Source of the DNA: Oceanospirillaceae bacterium
Lineage (GTDB): Bacteria; Pseudomonadota; Gammaproteobacteria; Pseudomonadales; Balneatricaceae
Length of the DNA stretch: 64,000 bases
Direction: 5' to 3'
Assembly: GCA_013215505.1 (NCBI GenBank)
Contig: JABSQZ010000010.1
Span: 162,092 to 226,091, forward strand
Shown: one piece after another, positions 59,442 through 64,000 of the stretch
How the letters are laid out: each line of letters opens with the position of its first letter
How positions within the stretch are numbered: the stretch's first letter is position 1
Notes under the pieces: generated by a model
The model's database searches: none
The model's input: the letters and a program-made list of their open reading frames with translations, nothing else
What the model was told of the DNA's origin: nothing
Program-made: the position numbers and the translations under genes

Positions 59442-60347
59442 ATGTTACGTCTTCCCCCGTTAAACACACTGCGTAGTTTTGAGGCTGCAGCACGCACTGG
59501 CAGTTTCTCCCAGGCCGCTGAAGAACTTGCTGTCACGGCCTCTGCAGTATCTCACCAGATAAAAAGTTTAGAGAACTACCTGGGAGTAATACTGTTCTAT
59601 CGCAAAAAACGCAAAGCCGAATTGACCGATAGCGGTGAGAAATACTTAACCTCTATAACGCATGCCCTGCGTGAGATAGCCAGCGCCACTGAACAGCTAA
59701 AATCCCGTTCCGGGACTGACGTTATTACTATTAGCATGACTCCACACTTTCTGACCCGCTGGATGATGCCGCGCATCGGTAAATTCCAGGAGCAATACCC
59801 CGAGATAGAACTGCAGATTAATGCCTCTATGGGTTTAATAGACTTTGATAAAAGTAGCACTGACATGGCGATCTATTTCGGCAACGGTGACTGGCCCGAA
59901 ATACAAGTGCACTTTTTAAAAGATATCCACTTGGTTCCTATCTGCAGTCCACAGATAATCACTAAACACAAACCCTTATCAGAGCCTGGAGATATTCGTT
60001 TTCACCCATTGATCCACGTCAGTAAGCGACTTTCGGAATGGAGTCAGTGGCTGGCGATGGCTAATGTACAGTTCCGGGAACGTCGCCAGGGGTTACAGCT
60101 TTCCAATAGCATGCTGACCAATGCTGCTGCCGCTGAACGCTTAGGTATCGCACTGGGAGATCCCACCTTATTGGGGCCCGAGCTGCAGGCCAAAAAATTA
60201 ATTATTCCCTTTGATTTGCCATTGAATATCCACCGCTCATTTTATCTGGTCTATCAAAAAGACCGTCCGTTAAGTTATGGCATGGAGGTATTCAAGAAAT
60301 GGGTTATGGCCGAGATGGAGACGAAAACCGCTAATATAGCTAACTGA
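59442..60347 (+). CDS. LysR family regulator, GcvA-like
   Basis: A 301-residue regulator. The N-terminal winged helix reads LPPLNTLRSFEAAARTGSFS, AAEELAVTASAVSHQIKSLE, the GcvA/AmpR form. The C-terminal ligand-binding domain has ISMTPHFLTRWMMPRIGKFQ and LSNSMLTNAAAAERLGIALG. ATG at 59442 is set by GGAG (59432-59435). Likely targets are the divergent small gene and perhaps the esterase downstream. Confidence 0.92.
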   Translation: MLRLPPLNTLRSFEAAARTGSFSQAAEELAVTASAVSHQIKSLENYLGVILFYRKKRKAELTDSGEKYLTSITHALREIASATEQLKSRSGTDVITISMTPHFLTRWMMPRIGKFQEQYPEIELQINASMGLIDFDKSSTDMAIYFGNGDWPEIQVHFLKDIHLVPICSPQIITKHKPLSEPGDIRFHPLIHVSKRLSEWSQWLAMANVQFRERRQGLQLSNSMLTNAAAAERLGIALGDPTLLGPELQAKKLIIPFDLPLNIHRSFYLVYQKDRPLSYGMEVFKKWVMAEMETKTANIAN

Positions 60348-60568
60348 GAGCTATGTTTACACTCCAAGTCCCGCCAAACGGCTTCAGTCGATATCGATAG
60401 CGGTCAAAACAGCGAAATATTAATCTTAACGAAACGTTTATTGCTAGTTAGCCTTTAATCTGACATTAACACTCTTATGTAGGTGTTCAATGCGTTTGTT
60501 AGCAGCAATGAACTGGCATGAAAAACATTATCAGATCCCATTGAAAGGGAAAAAATCAGGATAAATAC

Positions 60569-61546
60569 ATGAGTTTAAATCCCGAGCTTCGCAAAATGTT
60601 AAATGAAAACACCCAGGCTGCAGGTCCAGCATTGCAAGATATGCCACTGGAAGATGCCAGAGCTGCGCTCAGACAGAGTTTTATCCAGCAAGGTTACCCA
60701 CTCGAACATCCGGCCACTATAGAGCATTTAGAGTTTGGCACTGGGAACGCCAATTTCAGCATAGACATTTATCGCCCGATCAACAGCAGTGAAACTGCGC
60801 TGCCGGTGCTCTTGTACTTCCACGGCGGCGGCTTTGTATTGGGAGATACTCAGGCTTACGACAGACAATCGCGGGCCTTCGCCTATTTACTCAAAGTGGC
60901 TGTAGTCTTTGTTAATTACCGACTGGCGCCGGAGCACCGCTATCCCGCTGCCACTGATGATGCCAAAGAAGCTGTCAATTGGCTGGCCAGCCATGCTAGT
61001 GACTATAATTTGGACCCGCAATCAATTGTTGCCTGCGGCGAGAGCGCCGGCGGTAATTTGGCTGTGCACGCCGCCTTGCACGCCAAAGCTCTGAACGCTA
61101 AAAAAGAGGAAAAGGTAAACATCATCGCCACTAGCCTGATTTATCCAGTGACAGATTTACGCCCTTTTTATCAGTCAAATTTACAGTATCCGAGCATGCA
61201 GAATTATGGGAATGGCTACAACCTGGACATTGCAGAATTAAACTGGTTTTGGCAGCAGTACTTAGAGAGCGATGATCAAGCTAATCTTGCAGATAACAGT
61301 CTGATATTACACCCGCAGCTGCAGCGCCTGCCCAACACACATATTATTGTTGCCCAGTGTGACCCGCTGCGAGACTTAGGCATAACCTTCGCAATGAAGC
61401 TACAGGAACTTGACGTTAACACTACGATTGACTGTCTACCGGGTATGTTACACAGCTTTATGTTCCACGGTGGAATTTGCGCCGATGCTTTAAGACATTT
61501 CTACAAGGTAATAGAAATAATTGATCGGCAATTTCGCAGTAATTAA
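60569..61546 (+). CDS. Alpha/beta hydrolase, hormone-sensitive-lipase type esterase
   Basis: A 325-residue cytosolic esterase of family IV. The oxyanion motif LYFHGGGFVLGDTQAYDRQS, the nucleophile in CGESAGGNLAVHAALHA (Ser159), the aspartate in AQCDPLRDLG and the histidine in PGMLHSFMFHGG give a full triad. The expected sequence GDSAGG is GESAGG here, a tolerated variant. It lies 221 bp after the LysR gene, so co-regulation is possible. Natural substrate unknown. Confidence 0.93.
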   Translation: MSLNPELRKMLNENTQAAGPALQDMPLEDARAALRQSFIQQGYPLEHPATIEHLEFGTGNANFSIDIYRPINSSETALPVLLYFHGGGFVLGDTQAYDRQSRAFAYLLKVAVVFVNYRLAPEHRYPAATDDAKEAVNWLASHASDYNLDPQSIVACGESAGGNLAVHAALHAKALNAKKEEKVNIIATSLIYPVTDLRPFYQSNLQYPSMQNYGNGYNLDIAELNWFWQQYLESDDQANLADNSLILHPQLQRLPNTHIIVAQCDPLRDLGITFAMKLQELDVNTTIDCLPGMLHSFMFHGGICADALRHFYKVIEIIDRQFRSN

Positions 61547-61587
61547 AATGCTATATTCTGCACTGAAAAAATGAGTTATCCAGACAC

Positions 61588-61614
61588 AAAAAAGCCGCTC
61601 GAGAGCGGCTTTTT
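61588..61614 (-). terminator. Terminator of groESL
   Basis: GCCGCTC (61594-61600) pairs with GAGCGGC (61603-61609), flanked by six A and five T. It works on the minus strand after groL and also for the convergent esterase gene. Confidence 0.88.
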
Positions 61615-61636
61615 AAGGTGTTTAGCTAAATGATAT

Positions 61637-63295
<1,659 letters not shown>

Positions 63296-63343
63296 TTAAA
63301 TTTTGGTTACAAATTACTTGAATGTAAAAAGATGGAACTGCGA

Positions 63344-63637
63344 TTAACTTTCTAGTACGCCGAAAATTTCGCTCTCATTCATGATTAGCAATTCTTCGCC
63401 ATCAACTTTTACTGCATTTGATCCAGAGTATTGACCAAATAATACTGTGTCACCAACTTTAACGCTAAGTGCTTGAACTTCACCATTGTCTAGAACACGT
63501 CCAGAACCTACAGCTACTATCTCACCTTGATTTGGTTTCTCAGCTGCTGAACCTGGAAGAACGATACCGCTTGCAGTTGTTTTTTCTTCTTCACTGCGAC
63601 GGATGACAACACGGTCGTGAAGTGGACGAATTTTCAT
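63344..63637 (-). CDS. groS: Co-chaperonin GroES
   Basis: GroES caps the GroEL ring. The 97-residue protein has [20 protein letters not shown], the mobile loop [20 protein letters not shown] and [20 protein letters not shown] precedes the ATG. A sigma-32 promoter lies about 100 bp upstream. Confidence 0.99.
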   Translation of the reverse strand: MKIRPLHDRVVIRRSEEEKTTASGIVLPGSAAEKPNQGEIVAVGSGRVLDNGEVQALSVKVGDTVLFGQYSGSNAVKVDGEELLIMNESEIFGVLES

Positions 63638-64000
63638 TTAATGTTTCTCCTGATGGTTTATCTCAAAAACCTAATTATTATTTTGAGATGTATTGAAGCC
63701 GTAACCCCTTAAACAACAGGGTGATTACTGGTTGAATACTAGGTGGGGTCTGGGCAAACTGATTTCAATAGCTGTATTTAAATAATTTCAACTAATGACA
63801 AATATATGTCACTGAACGACGATATAAGTCTTGAAGTAAATCAAATAAACCAAAGCAGTAACTCATTAATTTGTTAATCTTCTCTGCGGGCTATAAAGCA
63901 TGCTGCCACTTTGTCTATGGAGATGTTGGCAAGCGCCTAGCAGGACGCGCTAGTTTCAGCCCAGTTAGCAGCGGCGGTTGTGGTGCAACTCTATAAAGAA
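63638..64000. other. Region upstream of groESL to the window edge
   Basis: Holds the groESL heat-shock promoter listed separately. The rest is AT-rich with no gene I can support; the neighbouring gene lies beyond the window. No CIRCE element was seen. Confidence 0.5.
63740..63769 (-). promoter_or_regulatory. groS: Sigma-32 heat-shock promoter of groESL
   Basis: On the minus strand TTGAAA (63768-63763) is followed after 14 bases by CCCCACCTA (63748-63740). The sigma-32 consensus is CTTGAAA-N(11-15)-CCCCATnTA, so only one base differs in the -10 part. It lies about 100 bp before the groS start. Confidence 0.88.

Overview
The window is ordinary chromosomal DNA of a free-living, probably marine, gammaproteobacterium. 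This rests on gene content and order: a dusB-fis pair, an rpoE/algU-mucA-mucC-mucD-lepA-lepB-rnc-era-recO-acpS-cysM-relA-mazG run laid out as in Pseudomonas relatives, nadB divergent from rpoE, an sdhE-ygfX pair, and yeaG-yeaH-ycgB. Coding density is high, GC looks moderate, and I see no rRNA, tRNA, CRISPR array, prophage or intact insertion sequence. Placement near Cellvibrionales/Pseudomonadales is inference.

Layout. 1-4.2 kb: a cut-off GNAT acetyltransferase and DUF1289 gene on the minus strand, then prmA, a DUF3426 zinc-ribbon membrane protein, dusB and fis on the plus strand. 4.4-7.4 kb: purH-purD. 7.6-12.2 kb: three envelope proteins (TPR lipoprotein, single-pass inner-membrane protein, L,D-transpeptidase) that all end in the same about 110-residue domain, with a strong terminator and a 13-copy heptamer array between the first two. 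12.3-17.8 kb: a 5' region with an interrupted small ORF, then the yeaG-yeaH-ycgB stress module. 17.8-20.7 kb: a decayed reading frame, a cupin-XRE regulator facing a BenE-type transporter across two operator-like palindromes, and a HIT protein. 20.7-23.4 kb: hemH-rlmB and adk, separated by a 48-bp tandem duplication. 23.8-37.8 kb: one long minus-strand housekeeping block (mazG, relA, cysM, acpS, recO, era, rnc, lepB, lepA, degQ/mucD, rseC, an RseA-RseB hybrid anti-sigma factor, rpoE). 38.6-44.6 kb: nadB, ygfX/sdhE, then mnmH and a selD fusion for selenium modification of tRNA. 44.7-47.6 kb: glpD and a periplasmic solute-binding protein. 48-56 kb: a beta-oxidation-like cluster (thiolase, two acyl-CoA dehydrogenases, an SDR dehydrogenase, etfBA) facing an AraC regulator. 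56-64 kb: SulP transporter, dinB with a LexA box, a small protein facing a LysR regulator, an HSL-type esterase, and groESL with a heat-shock promoter.

The points most worth following are the trio of proteins sharing one C-terminal domain around an L,D-transpeptidase, and the anti-sigma-E factor in which an RseA-like head and membrane span are joined to an RseB/MucB C-terminal-like domain while the usual separate rseB gene is missing. The remainder is well explained by known families.
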